Of a DNA stretch of 64,000 bases, positions 32,952 to 42,110 are shown one piece after another (position 1 is the stretch's first letter; every line of letters starts with the position of its first letter). Made by a program: the position numbers and the translations under genes. The notes under the pieces are model-generated. The model made no database searches. It was not told the DNA's origin and was given only the letters and a program-made list of their open reading frames with translations. Source of the DNA: Amycolatopsis orientalis DSM 43388 (GTDB taxonomy: Bacteria > Actinomycetota > Actinomycetes > Mycobacteriales > Pseudonocardiaceae); the NCBI RefSeq assembly GCF_000411975.1, contig NZ_ASXG01000129.1, positions 1 to 64,000 of the forward strand, given 5' to 3'.

Positions 32952-33573
32952 CCGCGGGCCCGACCGTGAGCGTGTCGCCGTCCAGCCGCGCGATCGGCCC
33001 GAGCGGGACCGACAGCGGGGAGTCGCCGTGCCCGATGTCGAGGCCCCCGAGCACCGGGACGTCCAGTGCGCCGAGCCGGTCGCGCAGCACGTCGAGCACG
33101 GTCCAGCCGCGGTCGGGGTAGTCCTCGAACCCGAGAAACCGGCCGAGCGCGACCCCGCGCACGCCGCGCAGCGAACCGGACCGCATGAGGTGCGTCAGCT
33201 GCCGGTCGACCTGGCCCAGCCCGATCGCGCGCGGGGCTTCGAGGAAAAGGATCGCGCCGTCGGGACTGGGCAGCCCGGCCCCGGATGAACCCGGTCACGG
33301 TGCCGAGATGGCCGCCGACCAGGTTCCCGCTGGCCGTGCCGGGAAACGAGACCGCGGCGATGCGCGAGTCCGGGTCCCGGTGCAGCGTCGTGGGTTCGGT
33401 TTCGAACAACAGCCGCCGGGACGATCCGGCGGAGCGCGCGGCGGCAAGGAAGCGTGGATCCCGGCGATCCGGCAGTGCCGCCACAGCGCGAGGTGCAGGT
33501 TGGTGATGTCGCTGAACCCTATGAGCGGCTTGGGATCCGCGCGCACGGCGGCGGAATCGATCCCGTCGGCGAG
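32944..33573 (-). pseudogene. truncated, frameshifted LD-carboxypeptidase (S66)
   Basis: Pieces of a muramoyl-tetrapeptide LD-carboxypeptidase appear in order. RLADGIDSAAVRADPKPLIG plus FSDITNLHLALWRHCRIAGI comes first; then, in a new frame, LLFETEPTTLHRDPDSRIAA and GTASGNLVGGHLG; then, in a third frame, FLEAPRAIGLGQVDRQLTHL and the proper C-terminus (GLDIGHGDSPLSVPLGPIAR). The N-terminal third is missing: homology stops exactly where the repeat array begins at about 33574. It is clearly non-functional. Confidence 0.8.
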
Positions 33574-33817
33574 CCGCCGTCGCTTACCGAGCCGAGGCTT
33601 CGTCGGCGGGACGGCGGCTGACCTGGTTGCGGGTCGGTGGGCCGAGGGGTTGGACTGGCGTTGTGGGTTGGCTTGTTTGTCGGTTGCCGAGCCGAGGCTT
33701 CGTTGGCGGGACGGCGGCTGAACCGGCTCCGCGGATCGTTGCGGGCGGTGTTGGTCGGGCGGTGGCTTGGTTGTCGCTTACCGAGCCGAAGCTTCGCCGG
33801 AGCCCCGGCTGACCCGG
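33574..33817. repeat. three-copy ~100-bp tandem repeat
   Basis: A block of about 45 bases with the core CGAGCCGAGGCTTCG occurs at 33580-33626, 33680-33726 and, more diverged (CGAGCCGAAGCTTCG), at 33774-33817: periods of 100 and 94 bases. On the minus strand each block encodes the same ending, (V)SRRPADEASAR in copy 1 and VSRGSGEASAR in copy 3. Copy 3 supplies the last residues and stop codon of the AlkZ-like gene. Copy 1 abuts the truncated LD-carboxypeptidase, so the array probably marks a duplication and deletion joint. Confidence 0.75.
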
Positions 33818-34962
33818 CCGCGGACGATTGGCGGTACGTAACCGGTAGCGACCACGTCCCCGTCGAACCACGCGGTCAGCCTCGCCGCTTCCTCCTCCAA
33901 CGCCGCCGCGACAGCGCGCGGCACCGGTTCGATCGGCACGACCTCCACCGTCCCGTCCGGCTGCTGTGTCCAGGTCCCGACGATCCGCCCGTTCCACCAC
34001 GCGGTCGGACCGGCGTTGCCCGCGCCGTCGAAAAGCTGCGGGCCGCGGTTGCCGAGGTAGAAGTCTCGGCGGCGCCAGCCCATGGTGGTCGGGTCGAGAG
34101 TGGGGAGCAGCGCGGCCCACCCCTCGTCGAGGCGGACTTCCTCCGCATCGTCGGGATGCAGCCACGCCGGGGTTCCGTCCTCCAACAGGGCGGGAGTCGC
34201 GCCGACGTCGTCCAGTGCCCGGCGGACCGCGGTTTTCGTCGCGCCGAGCCACCAGACCAGGTCGTCCTCGGTCCCCGGCCCGAACGACCACAGCCACCGG
34301 CGCACCAGTTCCCGGTAGCCCTCCCGTTCGTCGAGCACGCCCGGATCTTCGCCAAGCCACTGCTCCACCGCTGTCCACACTGGACGCGAGACCTGCCAGC
34401 GCCCAGCGTTGTCCCCGCGGACCACCGAACCGCTCGCCGCGAGCACGGAAACCACGCGGGAGCCCGCCGGGGCGAGCACGGTGGGCCGTCCCTCGGCGGC
34501 GATCCGCGTGTTCAGTTCGGGGAGACGGGCGCGCAGCTGGGCGGTGGTCCCGGGTGCTTCGCGGATCGCTTCGAGTGCTTCCGCACATCGGCGGTCGACC
34601 CACGCTGGGCCGTCGTCGATTCCGGCCAGCTCGGCGTCTTTGGCCAGCCGCGCGGTCATCTGCCGGACCACGCGAGCGGAGGCGCTTCCCCTTGCCGCGG
34701 CGAGCAAATCGACCGGGAACGCGAAGGCGGTCCGCCGCATCGCCAACTGCCGCACCACAGTCCGCCGGCCGAACAAAGCGTCCGAAATGGACGCTCGGTC
34801 GGCACGAGACCGCGCGTACGCGGACAGGTAGATGCTGCTGGCCTCAGTCGCGTGCAAACACGTGACCGCGCGGACGGCGGCCTCCACTCCGGGCGCGGCG
34901 GTCGCCAGCGCATGCCGCACCCCGATCCGGGCGCGTCGTTCGTCGTCGGTCACCGTTCGCAT
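33778..34962 (-). CDS. winged-helix protein, AlkZ/YcaQ-like DNA glycosylase family
   Basis: About 394 residues from ATG 34962 (a start at 34974 is equally possible). The sequence has the family's hallmarks: HALATAAPGVEAAVRAVTCL near the start and LHATEASSIYLSAYAR. RRTVVRQLAMRRTAFAFP and the QxD-type centre are followed by late motifs DFYLGNRGPQLFDGAGNAGP and TAWWNGRIVGTW. Family members unhook DNA interstrand crosslinks and often give self-resistance to alkylating natural products. The C-terminal tail VSRGSGEASAR comes from repeat copy 3 and may not be original. Confidence 0.85.
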   Translation of the reverse strand: MRTVTDDERRARIGVRHALATAAPGVEAAVRAVTCLHATEASSIYLSAYARSRADRASISDALFGRRTVVRQLAMRRTAFAFPVDLLAAARGSASARVVRQMTARLAKDAELAGIDDGPAWVDRRCAEALEAIREAPGTTAQLRARLPELNTRIAAEGRPTVLAPAGSRVVSVLAASGSVVRGDNAGRWQVSRPVWTAVEQWLGEDPGVLDEREGYRELVRRWLWSFGPGTEDDLVWWLGATKTAVRRALDDVGATPALLEDGTPAWLHPDDAEEVRLDEGWAALLPTLDPTTMGWRRRDFYLGNRGPQLFDGAGNAGPTAWWNGRIVGTWTQQPDGTVEVVPIEPVPRAVAAALEEEAARLTAWFDGDVVATGYVPPIVRGRVSRGSGEASAR

Positions 34963-35068
34963 GGTTTCGATCATGCCGGACGTAGCGGTCACTTCCTGAC
35001 CGCTACTGCTGCGAGCCTCGGTTCCAGCGCCGGAACGGGTTCGGCGCGGGAATCGAGGAGTCGGAATC

Positions 35069-35515
35069 ATGGCAGTGCACGCCGTCGCCCACTTGAACTT
35101 CCGGGGTGAGGCCCGGGCAGCGCTCGAGTTTTACCGGTCGGTGTTCGGCGGGGAGAGCAGGATCGCCACGTACGGCGACTTCGGGATGCCCAAGGACGCT
35201 CCCGGCGCGGACCACGTGGTGTTCGGACAGGTCGTCGGCGAGAACGGGTTCCGGGTGATGGCATACGACGTCCCGGGCGGCACCGGTCCCGCGCCGGTCG
35301 GCGAAACCCAGCGGGAGAACGGGACGACGATCACCACGGAGAAGTTCTTCCTGTCCGTGGACGGCGATTCGGTCGGGGAAGTCGGCGAGTTCTGGAAGAG
35401 GCTGTCCGAGGACGCGACGGTCATCGAGCCGTTCGGCCCGTCGCGGTGGGCTCCGGGCTTCGGCATGCTCCGGGACCGCTTCGGCGTCACGTGGATCCTG
35501 CAGGTCGCCGCCTAG
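35069..35515 (+). CDS. VOC-family protein (PhnB-like)
   Basis: 148-residue protein with two beta-alpha-beta-beta-beta modules of the vicinal oxygen chelate fold, of the PhnB/3-demethylubiquinone-methyltransferase-like type. VAHLNFRGEARAALEFYRSV is the entry motif; DHVVFGQVVGENGFRVMAYD and the ending GMLRDRFGVTWILQV are typical. Members include glyoxalase-like and antibiotic-binding proteins, but this one's role is not determined. It is divergent from the AlkZ-like gene and ends at a strong hairpin. Confidence 0.88.
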   Translation: MAVHAVAHLNFRGEARAALEFYRSVFGGESRIATYGDFGMPKDAPGADHVVFGQVVGENGFRVMAYDVPGGTGPAPVGETQRENGTTITTEKFFLSVDGDSVGEVGEFWKRLSEDATVIEPFGPSRWAPGFGMLRDRFGVTWILQVAA

Positions 35516-35518
35516 CCT

Positions 35519-35560
35519 GCCGGTCTGCGGCCGGGAGTCCTGCGCCGGCCGCAGACCGGC
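35519..35560. terminator. bidirectional hairpin terminator
   Basis: Perfect 16-bp stem GCCGGTCTGCGGCCGG / CCGGCCGCAGACCGGC with a 10-base loop. It fills the whole gap between the convergent VOC and BBE-type oxidoreductase genes, so it can end transcription from both sides. Confidence 0.8.
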
Positions 35561-35562
35561 TC

Positions 35563-36993
35563 TCACGCCGGGCACGGCGAGAGACCCTGCTCGAACGCGA
35601 GCACCCCACTCGGGTCGTACTTCGCCGCTATCGCCCGGAGTGCTGGGAGGTTCACCCCGTAGTACGCGGTGGGCCAGTCCTTCTGGTCGTCGTTGAGGTA
35701 GTTGACGTAAGCGCCGCCGGTGGCGAATTCGGCCAGCCGCGTCTGGACGTCGTTCACCTGGCGTTTCGCGGTCTCCCGGTCGACGTCCGGATCGGCGGAG
35801 AGGTAGACCTGCACGTCGCCGAAGACGCCGCGGTGGGCGAACGCGGTGTCGGTGGGACGGACGTCGGAGACCGCCGCGTCGAGCGGATTCACTTCCAGCG
35901 CGATCTTGGTCTCGCCGGTGACGAGCGCGCTCAACCGCGCCGGGTCGGCTTTCTTCGCCAGAACGCGGGAAGCGGCCATGAATCGGCGCCGCGCGAGGCT
36001 TCCGGACCAGAAATCCATCGCGCCCAGGTAGTCCGTCTCCTGGAGCCCGGTGACGGTGCCCCTGACCCCGGCCCGGCGTTCCAGGTCGGCGATGAGTTCG
36101 CGGGCTTGGCGCTGCCCGCCGAGCAGGCAGCCGGGGACGCCTGCCGCCGGGTGCGGGCCGCCGAGCACCGAGATGTTCGACCAGAACTCCCGCGGCGCGG
36201 CGGTGATCCAGTCCTGCCAGGCCCCGTAGACGTCGGTGCCCGAACCTTCCGGGAAGTTCACCACGAACACGGTGACCCGCGGCGGCGCGGGCACGGTGGC
36301 GAAGGTGAACTCCGTGGTGATCCCGAAGTTGCCGCCGCCTCCGCCGGTGAGCGCCCAGCCGAGGTCCGAACCCGGGTCGGCCGAACGCACCCGGAAATCG
36401 CGGGGCGTCACCACTTTCGCTTCGGCCAGGTGGTCGCAGGTCAGTCCGTACTTCCGCATCAGGACGCCGATTCCGCCGCCGAGCGCGAGCCCGGCGATGC
36501 CCACCGAGCCGCAGGTGCCGCCCGGCAGCGCACGACCTTCGGCGGCGAGTGCGTGGTAGACGTCGATCAACCGCGTTCCGGCGCCGATGACCGCGGTGCC
36601 GTTCCGGCGTACCTCCACGCGGTTCATCAGCTTGAGGTCCGCGACCAATCCGTTGCCGGGCGTGGAATACGCGACGTAACTGTGCCCTCCGCTGCGGGCC
36701 GCGAACTTGACCTGGTTTTCCGCGGCGAACTCCAGACACCGCCGGACGTCGTCGGCGTCGACGCAGCGGGCGATCGCCGGCGGGCGGCGATCGTCGTAGA
36801 GAAGGTTGAACGGCGGGCGGATTTCCTCGTAACCGGCGTCGTTCCGCAGCAGCAGCGCGCCGTGCAGCCGTTTGCGCAGGGCGGCCCAGTCCGGGTCCTT
36901 TTCCGCAGCCTCCGCGACGGATCCGGTTCCGACCACGGCCGCCCCCGCCGCGACCGCGGACAGCCGCAAAAGACGGCGACGGCTCAACGTCAT
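35563..36993 (-). CDS. Tat-exported FAD-linked oxidoreductase (BBE type)
   Basis: 476 residues. Twin-arginine signal MTLSRRRLLRLSAVAAGAAV, then an FAD-binding-4 domain and a berberine-bridge-enzyme C-terminus. His104 in SGGHSYVAYS and Cys161 in PGGTCGSVGIAGLALGGG are at the positions that bind FAD twice covalently in this family. The BBE ending ALRAIAAKYDPSGVLAFEQG is present. GGAGGGG supports the start at 36993. Family members oxidise sugars, alkaloids or antibiotic intermediates; the substrate here is unknown. Confidence 0.92.
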   Translation of the reverse strand: MTLSRRRLLRLSAVAAGAAVVGTGSVAEAAEKDPDWAALRKRLHGALLLRNDAGYEEIRPPFNLLYDDRRPPAIARCVDADDVRRCLEFAAENQVKFAARSGGHSYVAYSTPGNGLVADLKLMNRVEVRRNGTAVIGAGTRLIDVYHALAAEGRALPGGTCGSVGIAGLALGGGIGVLMRKYGLTCDHLAEAKVVTPRDFRVRSADPGSDLGWALTGGGGGNFGITTEFTFATVPAPPRVTVFVVNFPEGSGTDVYGAWQDWITAAPREFWSNISVLGGPHPAAGVPGCLLGGQRQARELIADLERRAGVRGTVTGLQETDYLGAMDFWSGSLARRRFMAASRVLAKKADPARLSALVTGETKIALEVNPLDAAVSDVRPTDTAFAHRGVFGDVQVYLSADPDVDRETAKRQVNDVQTRLAEFATGGAYVNYLNDDQKDWPTAYYGVNLPALRAIAAKYDPSGVLAFEQGLSPCPA

Positions 36994-37203
36994 GGACGAC
37001 CCCTCCACTGCTCCGCTGCCCGCGCGCACGGGAAGAAACCCGCCGGCCCGCCTCGAGCTTCCCCTTGTCCGACGCCGCCAGCATAGACTAATCTTTCCGA
37101 AATAGAAGACGTATCTACGGCATTTCGAAAATGCGGGATTCGGGGGGACCGGGTCGAGGTCGACCGGCCTTGATCCACCATCGGATCAGGAGGTGCGGGC
37201 GGC

Positions 37204-38532
37204 ATGGACGGAAACCGCTCCGGCTCGGCCCCGGCGCACTCGGCGCGCCGGTCCGCGGTACTGGCTTCCAGTATCGGCACATTGCTCGAGTACTACGACT
37301 ATTACCTGTTCGGCCTAGCCGCCGCCGTCGTGTTCCCGGCCGTGTTCTTCCCGTCCGCGGATCCGCTCACCGGGCAGCTGTCGTCGTTCGCCGCCTTCGC
37401 CGTCGGGTTCGTGCTCCGCCCGGTCGGCGGCATCGTGATCGGGCACCTCGCGGACCGGTTCGGCCGCAAGAAGGCCTTGATCTTGACCATCGTGCTGATG
37501 GGGGTCGCCACGATTCTCATCGGCGTGCTGCCCGGCTACCGCCAGATCGGCGTCGCGGCCCCGATTCTGCTGGTCCTCCTGCGGCTGCTGCAGGGGTTTT
37601 CGACCGGCGGCGAAATGGGCGGCGCGATCTCGCTCGCCGTCGAGCACGCCCCGCCGCGCAAACGCGGTCTCTACGGTGCCTTGCTCCTCTCCGGAGCCGG
37701 CGTAGCGCTGCTGATTTCCTCCGGATTGATGGCGCTGTTCGCGATGCTTCCGGACCGGGATTTCCTGGCCTGGGGCTGGCGGATCCCGTTCCTGCTGAGC
37801 GTGGTGCTGCTCATCGCCGGGTTGATCATCCGGATGCGAGTGGGCGAGACGCCGGACTTCGAACGTGCCCGCAAGAAGGACGCCGGTGCGCGCATTCCGT
37901 TGCTCGCGGTGCTGCGCCGTCCGCGCAATTTGATCTACGGTGTGCTGTTCGGTTTCGCCAACAGCATCGGCGGTTACGTCATCACCACCTACGGTGCGTC
38001 TTACGTCAAAAAAGATCTCGGCATGCCCGCGTCGGTGGCGCTCACCGCGACCATGGTCGCCGCCGGCGCGCAGATCATTCTCGCCCCGACGTGGGGCGCG
38101 CTGTCCGACCGGATCGGCCGGAAGCCGGTGTTCCTCGGCGGCTGTATCGGGCTGGCCGTGGTGATCTTCCCGGTGTTCTGGTTGTTCGAGACGAAGAACC
38201 CGGTCCTCGTGGCGGTCGCGATGGTGCTGGGCTTCTCGGTGTTCGTGATGGCGATGTCCGCGCTGTCCCAGACGATTCTGTCCGAACTGTTCGACACCCG
38301 GTCGCGGGTCACCGGCGTCAACCTGGGATATCAGCTCACCGCGGTGTTCGGCGGCGGGTTCGCGCCGTACCTCAGCGCGTGGCTGGTCGGCGCGACCGGC
38401 GCGGTGTGGGGCGTCGGCATCTACGTGATCGCCGGTTGTGCGCTCAGCGCGGTCGCGATGCTGCTGCTGCCCGAACGCGCCGGAAAACCGTTGCCGGAAC
38501 CGGCCGCGGAACCGAAAGCCGCGACGGTATGA
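37204..38532 (+). CDS. MFS transporter, metabolite:H+ symporter (MHS) type
   Basis: 442 residues, twelve membrane helices. SSIGTLLEYYDYYLFGLAAA and FAVGFVLRPVGGIVIGHLAD followed by RFGRKKALILTIVLMG are the MHS-family signatures shared with shikimate and proline/betaine symporters. LLRLLQGFSTGGEMGGA is the second motif. It probably imports the organic acid or betaine-like substrate for the catabolic genes to the right; its stop overlaps the start of the dimethylformamidase-like gene by four bases. Confidence 0.93.
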   Translation: MDGNRSGSAPAHSARRSAVLASSIGTLLEYYDYYLFGLAAAVVFPAVFFPSADPLTGQLSSFAAFAVGFVLRPVGGIVIGHLADRFGRKKALILTIVLMGVATILIGVLPGYRQIGVAAPILLVLLRLLQGFSTGGEMGGAISLAVEHAPPRKRGLYGALLLSGAGVALLISSGLMALFAMLPDRDFLAWGWRIPFLLSVVLLIAGLIIRMRVGETPDFERARKKDAGARIPLLAVLRRPRNLIYGVLFGFANSIGGYVITTYGASYVKKDLGMPASVALTATMVAAGAQIILAPTWGALSDRIGRKPVFLGGCIGLAVVIFPVFWLFETKNPVLVAVAMVLGFSVFVMAMSALSQTILSELFDTRSRVTGVNLGYQLTAVFGGGFAPYLSAWLVGATGAVWGVGIYVIAGCALSAVAMLLLPERAGKPLPEPAAEPKAATV

Positions 38533-40115
38533 CCTTGCTGGGCTACGTCAGTGACGAACGTTATCTCGCCTTGCCGGAGGTCACCGTCGAGATCAGCGCC
38601 CGCGGCTCGCGGTGGACCGCTCGCTCCACCGCGACCGGCGCGATTCACGCCGACCTCCCGCCCGGCGACTACCGCGTCACCCTCGCCAAGGACGGCTACG
38701 GCGCGAAACACGTCGACGTCTCGGTCGGCGCTGGCGAACCGCATCAGTTCCGGCTGCTGTCCGACCAGATTTGGGGCTATGTCTGGCCGAAATGGGTCCG
38801 CGGCGGGGACGAGGGCGAGTTCCGGATCCACAGCCCCGAGCCGTATCGCCTGAGCCTGTGGCGGTACGGCGCGGAGGCCGAGGAGACGGCACTGATCGGC
38901 TGGTTCGACGAACACGCACCTCGCGCCACCGTGCAGGTGACCCCCGACGGCGACTACACGCAAACCGGGGCTCGGTTCAACGAAAAGGGTTACGCCGACC
39001 CGGCACACCGCCAGTACGTCACGGCACCGGATCGCAGCGGGTTGTATTGCTTCCAGGTCGAAGGCGAATCCGGGGCGCGGTTCTCGTTCCCGTGGGTAGT
39101 CGCGCCGCGCCTGCCGACCGCGCCGATCGCCGTTGTCGCTTCCACGAACACGTGGAACGCATACAACAATTTCGGCGGTCGCAGCAACTACATCAACGCC
39201 TCCGGCCTGCCCGCCGCGCCGGTTTTGGTGCCCCGCTTGGAAATGCCGCGCTATCTGGAATCCAGCTTCAGCGAACACGCCCTGCCGGACGACGCGTACC
39301 CGCCGCTGTCCTTCGAGCGCCCGGAACCGCTGAACCAGCTCAGCGCCGATGCCCAGCCGGAGGACCCGATCCGCGGGAGGCAGCCGTGTCACCTGGCCGC
39401 CGCGGAATGGCGGCTGCTCAGCTGGCTGGAACGCAACGGCTACGAGTACGACCTCTACTCCGACGCACATCTGCACGACGGCACCCTGCCGCTGGACAGC
39501 TACCGCGCGCTGGTTCTGAGCACGCACCCGGAGTATTGGTCCCGCGAGATGTACGCCGCGGTCTATTCCTGGGTGCACGACCGCGGCGGAAAGCTGGCCA
39601 ACTTCGGCGGCAACGTCGCCGACTGCGAAGTGGTCTTCTCCTCGCCGGACGCACTGCGGTTCCGCACCCAGGCCGTCGAATCCGGTCCGTTCGAGAGCCG
39701 GATGCACCGCACTTTCCGCCCCACGTCGGAGCTGTTCGGCGTGGTGTTCACCAGCGCGGGTGCGATGACCGGCGCTCCCTACGAGGTCGTCGATCCCGGC
39801 CACTGGGCCTTCCGCGGCACCGGATTGGACAAGGGGGACCTGTTCGGCGTCCGAAGCTTGCACGAACGATGCCCCGGCGGTGCTTCCGGCCACGAAACCG
39901 ACAAGACCGGACCGTACAGTCCACAAGGGACTCACGTGGTCGCCCGCGGCCGGAATCCCGGCAACGGCGGCGGTGAGATTGCTTGCTACTCCACGGCCAG
40001 CGGCGGCGAGGTCTTCTCGGTCGGATCGATCGCCTGGTCCGCCGCAGTGCTGGTGGACGACGGTGTTTCCGCGGTGACCGCGAACGTTCTCGACCGGTTC
40101 ACCGGACGCTCCTGA
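38529..40115 (+). CDS. N,N-dimethylformamidase beta-subunit-like protein
   Basis: 528 residues. Residues 1-75 form a carboxypeptidase-regulatory-like beta domain (LPEVTVEISARGSRWTARST, LPPGDYRVTLAKDGYGAK). The remainder matches the dimethylformamidase large-subunit family: STNTWNAYNNFGGRSNYINA, LVLSTHPEYWSREMYAAVYS and DRGGKLANFGGN. Known members hydrolyse N,N-dimethylformamide using a mononuclear iron site, usually with a small subunit that is not seen here. This one is shorter than true DMFase. Coupling to the transporter suggests it opens an imported amide; the actual substrate is unknown. Confidence 0.8.
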   Translation: MTLLGYVSDERYLALPEVTVEISARGSRWTARSTATGAIHADLPPGDYRVTLAKDGYGAKHVDVSVGAGEPHQFRLLSDQIWGYVWPKWVRGGDEGEFRIHSPEPYRLSLWRYGAEAEETALIGWFDEHAPRATVQVTPDGDYTQTGARFNEKGYADPAHRQYVTAPDRSGLYCFQVEGESGARFSFPWVVAPRLPTAPIAVVASTNTWNAYNNFGGRSNYINASGLPAAPVLVPRLEMPRYLESSFSEHALPDDAYPPLSFERPEPLNQLSADAQPEDPIRGRQPCHLAAAEWRLLSWLERNGYEYDLYSDAHLHDGTLPLDSYRALVLSTHPEYWSREMYAAVYSWVHDRGGKLANFGGNVADCEVVFSSPDALRFRTQAVESGPFESRMHRTFRPTSELFGVVFTSAGAMTGAPYEVVDPGHWAFRGTGLDKGDLFGVRSLHERCPGGASGHETDKTGPYSPQGTHVVARGRNPGNGGGEIACYSTASGGEVFSVGSIAWSAAVLVDDGVSAVTANVLDRFTGRS

Positions 40116-41211
40116 ACCCCGCGGCGATATCGTCGGCCACCTCGACGCCGAGACCGGGCGCGTCCCCGAGCCGGACCTTCTGGCAGTCGCTGTTCAACGG
40201 CGTCTTGAGGATGTCGCTCTCGTAGTAATGCGCGCCGATGATGTCGGACGGAATCCTGGCCGACAGACCCGGTGCCGCACACGCCGCGTGCAATTGGGCC
40301 GCAGCGCCGATTCCCAGCTCCCCATTGGACCCGAGCACGACGTCCAGCCCGAACGCGTTCGCGAGCTGCGCCATCGCCACCACCCGACCCGGCCCGCCCG
40401 CCTTGCCGATGTACAGACTGACCGCGTCCGCCGCTTCCGCGCGGAGCACCGACACCAGGTCGTCCATTCCGAACACGCTTTCATCGGCCACAATGGACAA
40501 TCCTCGCCCGCGCAGTGCCCGCATCCCGGCCAGATCGCCGGGGGCGACCGGTTGTTCGAGGAACGCCGGGTCCTGGCCCCGCATCAACTCGATCGCGCGG
40601 GCGGCGTCCGCGGGCCGGTAGCCGCCGTTCGCATCCAGGCCGAGGAACGTGTCCGCCCCCACGAGCTTCCGCGCCTCCGCGAGCCGCCGCGCGTCGTCCT
40701 CGGGGTCGAACCCGATTTTCAGCTTAAAACTGCGAAACCCCGCCTCGACGGCCGACTGGTAGACCTCGCGCAGTCGGTGCCCGCTTCCGCTGAGCGAACA
40801 TTTCACCGACACCTCAGTCCTCAATGGACCGCCAAGTGCCACCGCGAGCGGGACACCGAGGCTGCGCGCATACGCGTCCCACAACGCGGTGGAGATCCCT
40901 GCTTTGGTGAACGGCGCCCCAGCCGCCGCCTCGTCCATCCGCCTTTCGAGAGCGGCGACCGGAACGAGCGGCTTCCCGAGCACCGCCGGGGCGAGGGCTC
41001 TCTTGATGAGGTACTCCGCTGTGCCAGCGTCTTCTCCGCTCCATTGCAGCGTTGCGCTGACTTCGCCCACGCCGGTCGTACCGTCCGAAGCGGTCACCCG
41101 GACCAGCAGGAAGTCGGAACGGTCGTGGGTTCCGCGGGCCCCGGCCACCACGAGTTCCGGCCGCACGACCGGGCTGACCGCGACGACCTCGATGTCCTCG
41201 ACGGTATTCAC
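40099..41211 (-). CDS. enolase-superfamily enzyme (MR/MLE type)
   Basis: 370 residues from a GTG that overlaps the upstream stop (GTGA). Enolase-superfamily residues can be placed: KxK at 163/165 in SFKLKIGF, metal ligands Asp193 (GLDANGG), Glu219 (FLEQPV) and Asp243 (VADES), and a general-base Lys270 (YIGKAGG). This lysine pattern belongs to the muconate-lactonising/dipeptide-epimerase side of the family. It would remove a proton next to a carboxylate, giving isomerisation, cycloisomerisation or dehydration. Last gene of the leftward operon; it overlaps the convergent DMFase-like gene by 17 bases. Confidence 0.88.
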   Translation of the reverse strand: MNTVEDIEVVAVSPVVRPELVVAGARGTHDRSDFLLVRVTASDGTTGVGEVSATLQWSGEDAGTAEYLIKRALAPAVLGKPLVPVAALERRMDEAAAGAPFTKAGISTALWDAYARSLGVPLAVALGGPLRTEVSVKCSLSGSGHRLREVYQSAVEAGFRSFKLKIGFDPEDDARRLAEARKLVGADTFLGLDANGGYRPADAARAIELMRGQDPAFLEQPVAPGDLAGMRALRGRGLSIVADESVFGMDDLVSVLRAEAADAVSLYIGKAGGPGRVVAMAQLANAFGLDVVLGSNGELGIGAAAQLHAACAAPGLSARIPSDIIGAHYYESDILKTPLNSDCQKVRLGDAPGLGVEVADDIAAGFRSVR

Positions 41212-42110
41212 AGGAACTCGCGGAACTCGTGGAGAAACCGGTCGATCATCCGGACGTCCTCGGCATCGAGCCGGTGCGCGGGGGCGCGGCAGCAGGGACT
41301 GGCGAACCACCCCCGGCGGACGGAGATCAGTTTCTCCGCCGCGATGATTCTTTCCGTGTCGAGCATCCAATAGGAGATGTACGGCAGGAGCCGGCGGTGC
41401 AACTCGGCGCCGCCCGCTTCGTCGCCGTCCTCGAACCGCCGCCAGATCTCCACGTAGATCTCGGTGAACGAACACCCCGGCTGCGTCCCGACCGCGCCTC
41501 GCCGGATCGCGTCCGGCAACTGCACGCCCGCGTACCCCTCGACCGCCGGAATCGGCGGACCCCCGGCAGCCAGCTCGGCGATCAACGGCCCTGGCGGACT
41601 CGATTCGACCTTGACCAGCCGCAGATTGGCGTGTTTGGCCGCGATCTCGCGCAGCGCGTCCGCGTCCAGGCTGGTCCCCGTCTCCGCGGGCGCGTACTGC
41701 AGCACGACCGGAGTCGGCGCGACCGCGTCCAGCACCTCCCGAATGTGCTCGACCAACGCCCGCCGAGACGGCTGCAGGTAATGCGGCGGCAGAAGATTGA
41801 TCCACTCCGCGCCCGCGGCCACGGCGTCGGTGGCCCGCTTCACCGCAAGCCGCGTCGCGTGATCTTGCACGGCGATGATGGCTGACACGCCCGTTCGCGC
41901 GTTGGTCTCCGCTAACAACACGTCAGTGAGTGTCTGCCGTTCGTCCTCCGCGAGCTTGTAGAACTCCGAAGCGAATCCCGGGAACATCACGCTGCCGACT
42001 CCGGTCCCGAGCACGTGCCGGACTACCCGCCGGAAGCCGGCGACGTCGATCTCGCCCTCGTCGGTGAACGGCACTTCGAGAACGGGAGACACTCCGCGAA
42101 CCGGCGTCAT
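41208..42110 (-). CDS. dihydrodipicolinate synthase-family lyase/aldolase
   Basis: 300 residues, class I Schiff-base aldolase of the DapA/NAL family. The Schiff-base lysine is Lys167 (LRLVKVES) and the catalytic tyrosine Tyr139 (VVLQYAP). In this catabolic position it is more likely to cleave or hydrate a 2-keto acid or related product than to make lysine. A Cys-containing C-terminal part (FASPCCRAPAHRLDA) is less usual. It overlaps the genes on both sides by four bases. Confidence 0.88.
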   Translation of the reverse strand: MTPVRGVSPVLEVPFTDEGEIDVAGFRRVVRHVLGTGVGSVMFPGFASEFYKLAEDERQTLTDVLLAETNARTGVSAIIAVQDHATRLAVKRATDAVAAGAEWINLLPPHYLQPSRRALVEHIREVLDAVAPTPVVLQYAPAETGTSLDADALREIAAKHANLRLVKVESSPPGPLIAELAAGGPPIPAVEGYAGVQLPDAIRRGAVGTQPGCSFTEIYVEIWRRFEDGDEAGGAELHRRLLPYISYWMLDTERIIAAEKLISVRRGWFASPCCRAPAHRLDAEDVRMIDRFLHEFREFL

